From: Polyangium sp. 6x1 | GTDB lineage: Bacteria > Myxococcota_A > Polyangia > Polyangiales > Polyangiaceae | Assembly: GCF_029946515.1 (NCBI RefSeq) | Contig: NZ_JARZHH010000020.1 | Coordinates: 108,563-172,562 of the forward strand | Length of the DNA stretch: 64,000 nucleotides | Reading direction: 5' to 3' | Part shown: positions 27,112 to 35,862 of the stretch, piece by piece | Layout: every line of letters begins with the position of its first letter | Numbering within the stretch: the first letter of the stretch is position 1 | Notes under the pieces: generated by a model | Databases searched by the model: none | Seen by the model: the letters and a program-made list of their open reading frames with translations, nothing else | Told to the model about the DNA's origin: nothing | Program-made: the position numbers and the translations under genes

Positions 27112-27504
27112 CTAGGGCGCGAGCAGGAGCACCTTGACCTGCGCGGGCACGATCGCGAGGCCCGGACAGTTCGTGTTGTTCTGGATGTTGAAGCTCGTCA
27201 TGCGCGTCGCGGGAATCCCATTGACGAGCACGGTGAAGGCCCCGGTGATCGGCCGCGTCGGTGACATGATCATGCCCGACGCCACGCCCATCGCGATGCC
27301 CGGCGTGTCACCGATCGAAATGAGCGGCGTCGTCAGCAGATGATGCGCCGGCGTGCACATCCAGAGGACGTTGAACGAGGGCGGAAAGCCGAGCGGGCCG
27401 AAGGAGACATTCGGATACGGAATCGGCACCGGGACCGGCATGGGCGTGAGGCACACGTCCGGAAACCCGAGGTTCACACCGCCCAATTGCGAATTCCCGA
27501 ACAT
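27112..27504 (-). CDS. DUF4150 PAAR-like spike-tip protein
   Basis: 130 residues. The fold is PAAR-like: short beta hairpins with conserved FPDVCLTP and PVPIPYPN near the N-terminus, the SIGDTPGIAMGVASG turn, and NIQNNTNCPG near the C-terminus. DUF4150 proteins are thought to cap the VgrG trimer in place of a classic PAAR protein. It has a strong GGAGG site before ATG 27504. It lies 30 bp before the DUF2169 gene and in the same frame, separated only by its own TAG. Confidence 0.85.
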   Translation of the reverse strand: MFGNSQLGGVNLGFPDVCLTPMPVPVPIPYPNVSFGPLGFPPSFNVLWMCTPAHHLLTTPLISIGDTPGIAMGVASGMIMSPTRPITGAFTVLVNGIPATRMTSFNIQNNTNCPGLAIVPAQVKVLLLAP

Positions 27505-27534
27505 GACGCGCCTCCTCCCTGCCCCGGTTTTCGC

Positions 27535-28188
27535 TCAGCCGAGATGAATTTGCTCGCCGTCCATCTTCACGAGCTCCTCGGCGGTGACGATGGCGTTCTC
27601 CGCGCGAAGGCTCATGACCTGCTTGGCAGAATAGTCGATCCGCTCGGCCTTGACCTGATCGACCTCTTCCACCTTGCGGAACGAGCGCTTCACGCGCTCG
27701 CTCACGCGCTCGACGACGCGCTCGACGATGCCGCCCTCGTGGCGCAATTTGCCAATCTCGCTCCGCACGAGCCCGCCGAGGTACGAGAGGCTGTCCATCA
27801 CCACGCTGCCCGTCGCCGCGTGCACGCGCACGCCGTCGGCGAGGACCGAGACGTCCTTTTGCGAGACGAGGTCGATGCCCTCCTTCGAGGCCACGCGCAC
27901 GCGGCCCTCGGGCACCTTGATCTCGAGGTCGCCGTCGCACACGAGCGACGCGCCCGCGCCCTCTTCGCGCTCCAGCACGGCGAGGACCCACGCTGCGCCG
28001 CTCGGCGCGCCGGCGACGAGGACGAAATCGTCGACGCGCGGCTCGACGAGGCAGCTCGTCGCGCGGCGCGCCCGCATGTCGCCGCGGCCCGTGCGGACGA
28101 TGAAGAGGCCGGGCTCGGCGTGCACCACCGTGCCCATCACCTGGTATGCCTCGAGCTCATCGAGCTTCCTCGCGAGATTGCCGTTCAT
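27535..28188 (-). CDS. DUF3540 protein of the vgrG island
   Basis: 217 residues with a beta-rich N-terminal half (VMGTVVHAEPGLFIVRTGRGD, RVDDFVLVAG, LVCDGDLEIKVPEGRVRV) that reads like a short phage spike or OB/beta-helix segment. A helical stretch with charged heptads (GIVERVVERVSERVKRSFRKVEEV) follows, then a final strand region. This matches the DUF3540 family found between DUF4150 and pentapeptide genes in T6SS vgrG clusters. Role unproven; it may connect VgrG and the PAAR-like tip. A GGAGG site precedes the ATG. The 52-bp gap upstream separates it from the pentapeptide gene. Confidence 0.8.
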   Translation of the reverse strand: MNGNLARKLDELEAYQVMGTVVHAEPGLFIVRTGRGDMRARRATSCLVEPRVDDFVLVAGAPSGAAWVLAVLEREEGAGASLVCDGDLEIKVPEGRVRVASKEGIDLVSQKDVSVLADGVRVHAATGSVVMDSLSYLGGLVRSEIGKLRHEGGIVERVVERVSERVKRSFRKVEEVDQVKAERIDYSAKQVMSLRAENAIVTAEELVKMDGEQIHLG

Positions 28189-28240
28189 ATCGTCCTCCGT
28201 GCCCTCTCCGTAAGCCCTGCGCCTCGAACACCCGCCTCGA

Positions 28241-29293
28241 TCACGAGGCGGGCAAGAATCCTTCCGCCTCGGCGAGCTCCGCGTCGTCGCCGAGCGCGAT
28301 CTTCCGGGCGAGCCCGAACGTCGCGTCGTCGTCCTTCACGCGATGCAGCCGCGTCCGCAGCATGTTCGCGCCCGCGAAATCGGCGCGCGAGATGTCCGCA
28401 TTCGAGAAATCCGCGTACGAGAGCGTGGCCCCGCCGAAGCGCGCGCCCACGCACGAGGCGCGGGCGAACACCGAAAGCTCGAGGTCCGCCTTCTCGAAAT
28501 TCGCGCCCGCGGCGAGCGCCTCCACGAAGAGCGTCTCGCGCAGCATCGCGCCCGCGAGGATCGCCCCTTCGAGCTTCGCCGCGGCGAACATGGCCTTCGG
28601 CGCCCGCGCCTTTTCGAGCTTCGCGCCCCGCAGATCGGCGCCCTTGAAATTGCATTGTTCGAGGTTCGCCCCCGAAAGATCCGCGCCCGAGAGGTCCGCG
28701 TCCACGAACTGCGTGCAGCCGAGATCCATCCCCGCGAGATCCATGCCCGCGAGCACCGATTCGTGCAGCACCGCGATCTCGAAGCGGGTCTTCGTGATCA
28801 GCGTCTTGCGCAGGTCCGTCTTCGCGATGACCGATTGCTTGACGAGGCTCCCGCGCAGATCGAGCCCGTCGACCTTCGCGTCGACGAGCGCGCCGCGATC
28901 GAAGGTGACCTCGGCGAGCGAGGCGCCCGAGAGATCACATTCGACGAAGAAAACCGTGAGCAGGTTCGAGCCCGAGAGATCCGCGCCCGCGAGGTTCGAC
29001 TCGACGAACCGCGCGATCGGCGCGTAAACCTTTTTCAAATTCGCGCCGGAGAGCTTCGATTCGAGGACGGAGGCGTGGTGCAGGTTCGCCTCTTCGAGGT
29101 TCGCCTCGGAGAGGTCGCAGCCGCAAAGCACGCTCTCCTTGAGCCGCGCGCCCGCGAGGTTCGTGCCCTTGAGGACGACCTTCTCGAAGATGCCGCCCGA
29201 GAGATCCGCGCCCGAGAGATCGAGCCCGGAGAGATCGATCTCGCTGACGACCTCCCCGTTCTTCACGAGCGTGACGAGCTCTTCGCGGTTCAT
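28241..29293 (-). CDS. Pentapeptide-repeat protein of the vgrG island
   Basis: 350 residues, nearly all pentapeptide repeats of the A(D/N)LxG type (LSGLDLSGADLSGG, GANLKKVYAPIARFVESNLAGADLSG), expected to form a right-handed square beta-helix. A short N-terminal cap (MNREELVTLVKNGE) starts the protein at ATG 29293, which overlaps the preceding stop by 4 bp (ATGA). Cytoplasmic, with no signal peptide. Within T6SS islands such proteins accompany DUF2169 and DUF3540 proteins; whether it is structural, an adaptor or cargo is unknown. Confidence 0.85.
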   Translation of the reverse strand: MNREELVTLVKNGEVVSEIDLSGLDLSGADLSGGIFEKVVLKGTNLAGARLKESVLCGCDLSEANLEEANLHHASVLESKLSGANLKKVYAPIARFVESNLAGADLSGSNLLTVFFVECDLSGASLAEVTFDRGALVDAKVDGLDLRGSLVKQSVIAKTDLRKTLITKTRFEIAVLHESVLAGMDLAGMDLGCTQFVDADLSGADLSGANLEQCNFKGADLRGAKLEKARAPKAMFAAAKLEGAILAGAMLRETLFVEALAAGANFEKADLELSVFARASCVGARFGGATLSYADFSNADISRADFAGANMLRTRLHRVKDDDATFGLARKIALGDDAELAEAEGFLPAS

Positions 29294-31938
29294 CGGGCCG
29301 ACCTCTGGTGCACGACGCGCTTCAAGTTCGCTTGATCGAAGCGGGTCTCGTCGTCGCCGACGGCGCGGAGCAGATCCGCCGCGAAGAGGTTCGCGCCCGT
29401 GAAATCCGCGCCCGCGACGCGCGCCTTGTGCAGGATGCCGAGCATGAGGTTTGCCGAGACGCACCGCGCGTTGCGGAGGTCCGTCCCGACGAACCGCGAA
29501 TCCACCGCGATCACGCGCGCGAGGCTCGCCCCGCGCAGATCCGCCTCGGAGAGGTCGCTCTTCGAGATCGTGGCCTCCGTGAAATCGGACGATTGAAGCC
29601 GCGCCCCGCGCAGGTTCGATCCGGGGAGCTTTGCACCCTTGAAGCTCGTCCGCTCCATCGTCGAGCCGTGCACGACGCGCACGTTTTCGAGCGTCGCGCC
29701 GTCGAAGCGCGCCCCGTCCGCGGTCACGCCGACGAACGTGCACGACGTGAGATCGGCGCCCGTGAAATCGGCGTCGACCAGGTTCGATTCGATGAAGCTC
29801 GATTTCCCGAGCTTCGCGCCCGCCCAGCGGACGCCCTGGAGATGGCACTTGACGAAAAAGAGCTTTTCGCCACGCGCGCCCGACAGATCCGCGCCTTCGA
29901 GCCGCATTTCGATCAAGAGCGCGCCGTCGAAGAGGACGCCGAGGAGCTTCGCGCCCGCCGCGTCCGTCTCGTGCAGCGTCGCGCCCGAGAAATCCGCGCC
30001 CTCGAAATCGGCGCCCTCGAGCCGCGCGCGCCCGAGGTTCGCCTCGCGCAGCGAGGAGAGCGCGAGACGCGCATTCGTGAGGTTCGCCCGCGCGAGCACC
30101 GCGCGATCGAGCTTCGCGCCCGTCAAATTCGCGCCCGTCAGGTTCGCGCCTTCGAAGTACACCTCTTCGAGATCCGCGCCCGAGAGATCGATGCCCGAGA
30201 GATCCGCGCCCGAGAAATCACGCCGCGCGAGCTTCTCGCCCGTCGCATACGCGCGCCGGATGTCGGCCCGCGCCCGCTCGCTCTCCTCCGGCTCCATCGG
30301 CGCCGGCGCCTCGGCCTCGTGCGCCGCGATCCGGTAGGCCGCGTGGACCTGCTCCTCGGCCTTGCGCAGTTTGTCGAAGAGCTCGGGATCGGCGAGCTTC
30401 TCGGCCACGCCCGGCAGCGCGACCCCCGCGTTCTTCGACAGCTCCGCCATGTCCCGGAGCCTCTCGATCTCCTTCTCCGCGGAAAACTTCGGCGGGCCCG
30501 TCTTCTCGCGCCGCGCCTTGCGGATGATCTCGTCGTAATCGAGGCCCTGCGCCGAGCACATCGCGCGGATCTTCTGCTCGGCCTCCGCCTGCTTCTTTTC
30601 GGCCTCGGCCTTTTGCTTGTCCGCCTCGGTGTTCATCCGATCGACGTACGCCGGGAGATCGTCGAGGCTCGGCACCTCTTCCTCGGGCGGCACGGTTTGT
30701 CGCGGCAGCGTGTCCGGGTCCGCGCCCATCGCGATCGCGCGATCGCGGCCGCGATCGAGCTCGATCTGGGTCTTGCGCCGCGCGTTCTTCAGGACGAGCA
30801 TTTCCTGCTCGATGGCCTGGTCGTATTCGTCCGCGAGGACCGGCGCTGCCTTCGGGGCCGTGGCGAGGCTGCGTGGCATGAGATCGGGGTCGCGCAGGAT
30901 GTGCAGGTGCGCGTTCTTGCGATCCATCCGCTGCGCGAAGACCTGCTCGTAATGGGCGCGCGATTTCGGCTCGTCGCCGAGGTCTTCGAGCGCCGCCATG
31001 GCGACCCGCACGTCGGACGCGTCGGGCTCCTCGATCTCGTGCAGGCCCCGGAACATCACGATGCCGCGCTCGAGGTGCGGGAAGAGCTGCACCGTCTCGA
31101 GGTGCAGCGGGACCTCGACGAGATCGTCGCCTTTCTCCGGGGAGAGCTGCAAGAAGCAGCGCGCCACGACGCCGGGGAGCCGCGACTCGATCACGCCCTT
31201 GTCCGGGTGCATGTTCTCGATCCGGAACGCCTCGTCGCCCCGGAAAAACCCTTCGAGGCGCTGATCGGGCGGCGCGACGTTGAAGACCCCGAAATCGATG
31301 TCGAGCGCGAAGCCGGGGAACTGCTCCTCCAGCCATTTCTTGTCGTACGTCCCCATCTTCGCGAAATGATGGGGCCAGGTGAGATCGAGCGGCCCGAGGC
31401 CCGCCGGCTCGGGGCGATCGCCCTTCGATTTGACGACGTGCCGCGGATCCTCGACGTTCGGCAGCGGGTGGACGGTCTGTCCGGACTCGGTCTTGATCGG
31501 CGACAGGCCCTTGCCGACCGGGTTCTGCGGGTATTTCTCTCCGCCGAACGCGTGCGCCCAGTCGATGGGCATCCGCGTGAACGGGACGGGATCACTCGGC
31601 CCCATGAGGCCCCAGGTGCGGTCGCCGATGATGTAGAGCGTCTTGTCGATCGGCCCGAGCCCGACCTTCACGTGCGCGTAAGGCGCCTCTTTCTTGCCGG
31701 GCGGATAGCAATGCCCCGTGACGAGCAGCTCGCCTCGGGGCTTCCACATGCAATGGTCGAGCACGCCAAACCGGCCGAGCTCCTTGCCCGCCATCTTCCA
31801 GAGGTCGACCTCGGTCCCGATCGATTTCGGCGAATCGAACGGGAAGAGCGCCATGACCGTGGGCACGAAGAGACACCGCCGCTTGTGCTCGAAGGTGCGG
31901 TGCACGAAGGAGAGCCGGAGAGGCTTCAGGATCTTCAC
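29290..31938 (-). CDS. DUF2169 - coiled coil - pentapeptide-repeat fusion
   Basis: 882 residues in three parts. Residues 1 to about 330 are a DUF2169 domain (KPLRLSFVHRTFE, LLVTGHCYPPGKKEAP, FTRMPIDWAHAFGG..NPVGKG, GFALDIDFGVFNVAPPDQRL). Residues about 340-590 are charged and helical with likely coiled coils (DRMNTEADKQKAEAEKKQAE). The last 290 residues are pentapeptide repeats (FSGADLSGIDLSGADLEEVY onward). It starts at GTG 31938, 30 bp after vgrG, and is coupled to the next gene. The arrangement suggests an adaptor carrying a rod-like helix, able to hold cargo at the VgrG tip. That role is inference. Confidence 0.88.
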   Translation of the reverse strand: MKILKPLRLSFVHRTFEHKRRCLFVPTVMALFPFDSPKSIGTEVDLWKMAGKELGRFGVLDHCMWKPRGELLVTGHCYPPGKKEAPYAHVKVGLGPIDKTLYIIGDRTWGLMGPSDPVPFTRMPIDWAHAFGGEKYPQNPVGKGLSPIKTESGQTVHPLPNVEDPRHVVKSKGDRPEPAGLGPLDLTWPHHFAKMGTYDKKWLEEQFPGFALDIDFGVFNVAPPDQRLEGFFRGDEAFRIENMHPDKGVIESRLPGVVARCFLQLSPEKGDDLVEVPLHLETVQLFPHLERGIVMFRGLHEIEEPDASDVRVAMAALEDLGDEPKSRAHYEQVFAQRMDRKNAHLHILRDPDLMPRSLATAPKAAPVLADEYDQAIEQEMLVLKNARRKTQIELDRGRDRAIAMGADPDTLPRQTVPPEEEVPSLDDLPAYVDRMNTEADKQKAEAEKKQAEAEQKIRAMCSAQGLDYDEIIRKARREKTGPPKFSAEKEIERLRDMAELSKNAGVALPGVAEKLADPELFDKLRKAEEQVHAAYRIAAHEAEAPAPMEPEESERARADIRRAYATGEKLARRDFSGADLSGIDLSGADLEEVYFEGANLTGANLTGAKLDRAVLARANLTNARLALSSLREANLGRARLEGADFEGADFSGATLHETDAAGAKLLGVLFDGALLIEMRLEGADLSGARGEKLFFVKCHLQGVRWAGAKLGKSSFIESNLVDADFTGADLTSCTFVGVTADGARFDGATLENVRVVHGSTMERTSFKGAKLPGSNLRGARLQSSDFTEATISKSDLSEADLRGASLARVIAVDSRFVGTDLRNARCVSANLMLGILHKARVAGADFTGANLFAADLLRAVGDDETRFDQANLKRVVHQRSAR

Positions 31939-31968
31939 GCGCGAGGCTCTCGCAGGAAAACGCGGGAA

Positions 31969-34335
31969 TCAGGTGTTGACGTGCAGGCCGGCGACGCCGA
32001 GGCTCAGGCCCTTGGCTTCGAGCTTGTTGCCGATCGCCTGGAGCTTGAGGCCGAGCGCGTTCAAGTTCGTCGCCTTCATATCCATCCCGACCGGCGCGAT
32101 CGAGATCGTGGGCCCGAGCGTGATCGCGAGCGAGACGGCCGCCGTGAGGTCCAGCTTGATGCCGCCGAAGAGCGAGATCTTGGCGCCCGCGAACCAGTCG
32201 AGCGCGAATCCGGCGTGGCCGTCGTACTTGGCCCCGGCCGTGAAGCCCTGGAACTCCGCCGCCTTGAACCACTCGACCGGGCCCTGCGTCGAGATCTTCT
32301 GGTTGCCGTTGATCGACGTCTTCATGTCACCCTTGACCGTGAGGTCGTAGATGCCGTCGATCTTCTCGGTCGAATTGCCCGTGACGTGGATGTCCTGCAC
32401 GCCGTCGACGAAGAGTTTGTCCTCTCCCGTCACGCCCTGGAACCGCGTGCCGAGGTAGATCCCGGTCATCTTCCCGTGCACTGTCTCGTCGTAGGTGCTG
32501 TGGAATCGCTCGGTGTTCGTCCCGTGCACGTTCAAATCGACGACAGCCTTGTAGACCTGCGTCGTATTGCTCGTGACCTGGAGGTCGAGGATGTTGTTGT
32601 AACGGACCGTGACCGCGCCCTCGACCGTCTCGTCGAGCGTCGCATTGTACGTCTGCGTGACGGGGTTCGTGACCGTCGTCGTGAACGGACCCTCGTACGT
32701 CTCGGTGATGGTCCCGTGGACGTCCTCGGTCTTGTTCGCCATCACGTCGACGTCGAGGTTCACCCCCGTGTAAATGTGGCCGCTGCCGTCGGTGCGGAGG
32801 TCGAAGTTGTAGGGGCCGGCGCCGAGGTGGAGCGAGGAGTTGAGCTTCGGCGCGTAGATGTGCACGTGCGTCGAGCCGAGGAGATCCTCCATCTCGATGA
32901 AGTTGTTCGACCCCGTGCGGATCAAGTTCTTCGTGTAATTGTTCTGCGTCACCACGCTCGGCGTCTCGGCGTTGTGCGCGGCGCCCGCGATCACGGGGCG
33001 ATCCGGATCGCCGCCGAGGAAGACGAGGTGCACCTCCGTGCCCTTGCGCAGCGGGAAATGATGCCCCTCGACAGCGCCGCTGTGCGGCTGGAGCATGCGC
33101 ACCCACGTCGATCGCGAGCCGTCGATCGCGTCGCCCTCGTCGAAGAAGATGTTCACCTTGTAGCGGCCGTGCGCGTCGATCTGCGCGTACGGGCTCGCCG
33201 CCACGCCGTCGACCACGCCGTCGACCACGCCGTCGATACGCGGCCAGGGCGTCTTGCGCTCGGCCCGGAACTGCGTCGCGTGCGGGATCGCGTGCAGCGT
33301 GGCGAGGTACGTCTCCTTCGTCGGCGCGTCTTCGCCGAAGAGCAACGCCAGATCCTCGGCGCTCGCCGATTGATTGCCGAGGTGCTCGAGCTCGATCGTG
33401 AGGTAATCGCTGTTGAACGGGAGCCGCGGGTGATCCTCGAGCACGAACACGTAGCCAGGGCGCAGATAGAACTGCGGGCCCGTGGCCGTGTACACCGTCT
33501 GCCGCGCGGCGATCTCCTCGGCGCGGATCGAGGCGTACCGCGTGCTCTCGCCCGGCGTCCTCACGTTCTCGCCGTAAAGCACGATGTCGCCCTTGCCCGA
33601 GAGCTCGGCGCTGCCTTTGACCTCCAGGCTCGGCTTCAGGTAGTTGTAGTCCGTCACCTTCACGCGGCCGGGCAGCGCGTTCGAGCGGCACCGGAACGAG
33701 CGGAGTGACTCGCCCGCCGAGACGTCGCCGGGCGGCGCCGGGAAATACTTCACCGGCTTCGGCGCGAGCTTCTTGTGCCCCGAGCGCGTGTCCGTGAAGA
33801 CCAGGACCTCGCGGTCCTCGCCCTGCTCGAAGTAGAAATAGATGCCCTCGCGCTCGGCGAGTCGGGCGATGAAATCGTAGTTGCTCTCGCGATACTGGCA
33901 GACGTGCTCGAGCTTCGGGTAGTCGTGCCAGAGCGAGATCCGGTAATCGGTCGCCCCAAGCCCGCCCTCTTTCAGGAGGGCCTCGATGATGTCCGGGATG
34001 CTCGCGTCCGTGAAGATGCGGCTGTGGCGCGTGAGCGTGAGCTGCCAGTACGTCGGGACGAGCCGCGCGAGGTAGAGTCCGTACGTGCCGTAATCGTTCA
34101 CGAGCTCGACGGACGCGAGGATGCCGTGAAAGACGTACGGCGGCGCGCCGAGGCCCCGATCGATGTTCAGCGTGCCGCGGGCGCCCACGGCAGCGGCGAC
34201 GTCGACGTCGAGCCCTGCGAGCTTCAACGCGATGTCGAATTCATAGGTCCGTGAAATGGCCTCCCGCCCCTTGAAAGCCGTGACCTGCGCCGTCGGGGGG
34301 AAGGCGGTGGACAAGAAGGTGAAGATCTCGCTCAT
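31969..34335 (-). CDS. vgrG: T6SS spike protein VgrG with extended beta-helix
   Basis: 788 residues. The N-terminal gp27-like region (to about 380) has ISRTYEFDIAL, YRESNYDFIARLAEREGIYFYF and RCRSNALPGRVKV. The gp5 OB-fold follows (GRYKVNIFFDEGD, STWVRMLQPHSG, EVHLVFLGGDPDRPVIAG), then a repetitive beta-helix (TETYEGPFTTTVTNPVTQTY and similar). Beyond it, about 110 residues of Gly/Ala-rich sequence (AGAKISLFGGIKLDLTAAVS) form a C-terminal extension without a known enzyme motif. A DGVVDGVVDGVA triplet sits between base and OB-fold. It leads the island; no other T6SS structural genes are in the window, so it is an orphan vgrG. Confidence 0.93.
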   Translation of the reverse strand: MSEIFTFLSTAFPPTAQVTAFKGREAISRTYEFDIALKLAGLDVDVAAAVGARGTLNIDRGLGAPPYVFHGILASVELVNDYGTYGLYLARLVPTYWQLTLTRHSRIFTDASIPDIIEALLKEGGLGATDYRISLWHDYPKLEHVCQYRESNYDFIARLAEREGIYFYFEQGEDREVLVFTDTRSGHKKLAPKPVKYFPAPPGDVSAGESLRSFRCRSNALPGRVKVTDYNYLKPSLEVKGSAELSGKGDIVLYGENVRTPGESTRYASIRAEEIAARQTVYTATGPQFYLRPGYVFVLEDHPRLPFNSDYLTIELEHLGNQSASAEDLALLFGEDAPTKETYLATLHAIPHATQFRAERKTPWPRIDGVVDGVVDGVAASPYAQIDAHGRYKVNIFFDEGDAIDGSRSTWVRMLQPHSGAVEGHHFPLRKGTEVHLVFLGGDPDRPVIAGAAHNAETPSVVTQNNYTKNLIRTGSNNFIEMEDLLGSTHVHIYAPKLNSSLHLGAGPYNFDLRTDGSGHIYTGVNLDVDVMANKTEDVHGTITETYEGPFTTTVTNPVTQTYNATLDETVEGAVTVRYNNILDLQVTSNTTQVYKAVVDLNVHGTNTERFHSTYDETVHGKMTGIYLGTRFQGVTGEDKLFVDGVQDIHVTGNSTEKIDGIYDLTVKGDMKTSINGNQKISTQGPVEWFKAAEFQGFTAGAKYDGHAGFALDWFAGAKISLFGGIKLDLTAAVSLAITLGPTISIAPVGMDMKATNLNALGLKLQAIGNKLEAKGLSLGVAGLHVNT

Positions 34336-34452
34336 CGCTCACGCTCCGGCACGTGGTGCGAGAGTAGAGCACGGGCCCGTGCCGGTCGTAAAGAGGCACC
34401 ACCCGGAAAGAACGCTCGCAGAGGCAGCGGAAAATTCCTGACTCGCGCGGCC

Positions 34453-34482
34453 TTGACACGATCTCGTCGCGGCGTGGATGAT
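34453..34482 (+). promoter_or_regulatory. Possible sigma-70 promoter of the M1-peptidase operon
   Basis: A perfect TTGACA at 34453-34458 is followed after 18 bp by GATGAT (4 of 6 bases of TATAAT). The start codon lies 24 bp further, with a GGAGG in between. It sits in the 171-bp divergent gap between vgrG and the peptidase gene. A match by eye only. Confidence 0.4.
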
Positions 34483-34506
34483 CACGCGCTCGCACGGAGG
34501 TAGCAC

Positions 34507-35862
34507 ATGCAGATCGGTCGACTCGCGAGGCACGTCGGGATGGGAATCGTCATCCTCACGGCCCTCGGCTGTGCCCAGAACGAGAACCAGGGCGAGAGCG
34601 CGTCGAGCAGCTCGGGGACACCCGTCGAGCCTCCGCCCGAGCCGTCGGCCGACTTCGGCCGTAACATCCAGAAGACGGGGCTCACCGTGGATCTCGCGAC
34701 GATGACCGCGACGGCGGTGATCGATCTCGCAGGCTCGCTGACCAGCACGGGCGCGTCGTTCGAGGCCGGGGGGCTCGAGATCGAGAGCGTCTCGCGCGCC
34801 GAGGGTCCGCTGAAATGGACGCTCACGCAGGGCCAGCTCGACGTCGGCGTGCCGAAGTCCCTGGAGTCGGCGCAGATCACGATCGATTACAAGTTCAAGG
34901 AGCAGGCGCAGTTCGAAGGCCTCATGGCGAAGGGCTCGACGCTCGTCTGGCCTTACTTCTGCGGCAACCTCTTCCCGTGCCATTCGGATCCCGCGGACGG
35001 GACGACGTTCGACCTCACCGTCACGGGCACGCCCGCGGGCATGATGACGGTATATCCGTCCGCGATCGGTATCGACGCGCCGTCCTACCAGATCGCCTGG
35101 GCGACGGGGAGCTACACGAAGCTCGACATCGGGACGACGTTCCAGGGGACGCGCCTCGTGGCCCATTACCTGCCGGGCGGCGGGACGGACGCGCAAAAAG
35201 GGACGGAGAAGCTCGTCGACATCATGAATTTCTACGAGACGATGCTCGCCGGGTATCCGTTCGGCGGCGAGGCGGGCCCCATTGCGGCGGACTGGGGTCC
35301 GACCGCGTACGGGGGCATGGAACACCATCCGTACTGGCACGTCTCGACGATCGCCATGGGCGACCCGTGGATCCAGGCGCACGAGGCGGCGCACGCCTGG
35401 TTCGGCGACGGCGTGCGCGTGGCGTGCTGGGAGGATTTCGTGCTCTCCGAGGGCACCGTGAGTTACCTCGAAGCGCGAGCGATCACGGAGGTGATGGGCG
35501 CGGCCGAGGGCACGAAGGTCTGGAGCCATTACCAGACCCGCCTGAACACGGCGATGGCCGGATCGGCGTCGAAGATCGCCTGGCCCGAGGGCTGCGGCGC
35601 GGTCGACATCCTGAAGGACAACCTCTTCGGGGACATCGCCTACATGAAAGGCGCGTTTTTCTTCCGCGCGCTGGAGGCGAAGATCGGCAAGCAGAAGCTC
35701 GATCCGTCGCTCAAGGCGTTTTTCCTGAAAAATAAGGGCAAGGCCGCTCATTTCCAGGATCTGCTCGATATCTTGAAATCGGTGGCCGGGTACGACGCCG
35801 CGGCCTGCGCGGCGGCCTGGCTCCGCAGCGAGACGGTGCCGTCCGAGCAGGTTTGTCCTTGA
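34507..35862 (+). CDS. M1-type (gluzincin) metallopeptidase lipoprotein
   Basis: 451-residue putative lipoprotein (lipobox TALGC). The zinc site HEAAH at 292-296 with Glu315 gives the exact HEXXH-X18-E spacing of M1 aminopeptidases. The usual GxMEN exopeptidase loop is present as a variant, GGMEHH (about 278-283), so N-terminal substrate recognition may differ. It is about half the length of classic M1 enzymes: an N-terminal beta domain, the catalytic domain and a short helical end. It would act in the periplasm or on the surface. The stop overlaps the next gene's start region, making a three-gene operon. Confidence 0.85.
   Translation: MQIGRLARHVGMGIVILTALGCAQNENQGESASSSSGTPVEPPPEPSADFGRNIQKTGLTVDLATMTATAVIDLAGSLTSTGASFEAGGLEIESVSRAEGPLKWTLTQGQLDVGVPKSLESAQITIDYKFKEQAQFEGLMAKGSTLVWPYFCGNLFPCHSDPADGTTFDLTVTGTPAGMMTVYPSAIGIDAPSYQIAWATGSYTKLDIGTTFQGTRLVAHYLPGGGTDAQKGTEKLVDIMNFYETMLAGYPFGGEAGPIAADWGPTAYGGMEHHPYWHVSTIAMGDPWIQAHEAAHAWFGDGVRVACWEDFVLSEGTVSYLEARAITEVMGAAEGTKVWSHYQTRLNTAMAGSASKIAWPEGCGAVDILKDNLFGDIAYMKGAFFFRALEAKIGKQKLDPSLKAFFLKNKGKAAHFQDLLDILKSVAGYDAAACAAAWLRSETVPSEQVCP

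Noticed and set aside
29308..33708. A plus-strand open frame of about 1466 codons opposite vgrG and the DUF2169-pentapeptide gene
   Set aside because: Its translation is Arg/Glu/Leu-rich without any domain, while the minus strand encodes clear VgrG and pentapeptide proteins. Long antisense frames are expected at this GC content.
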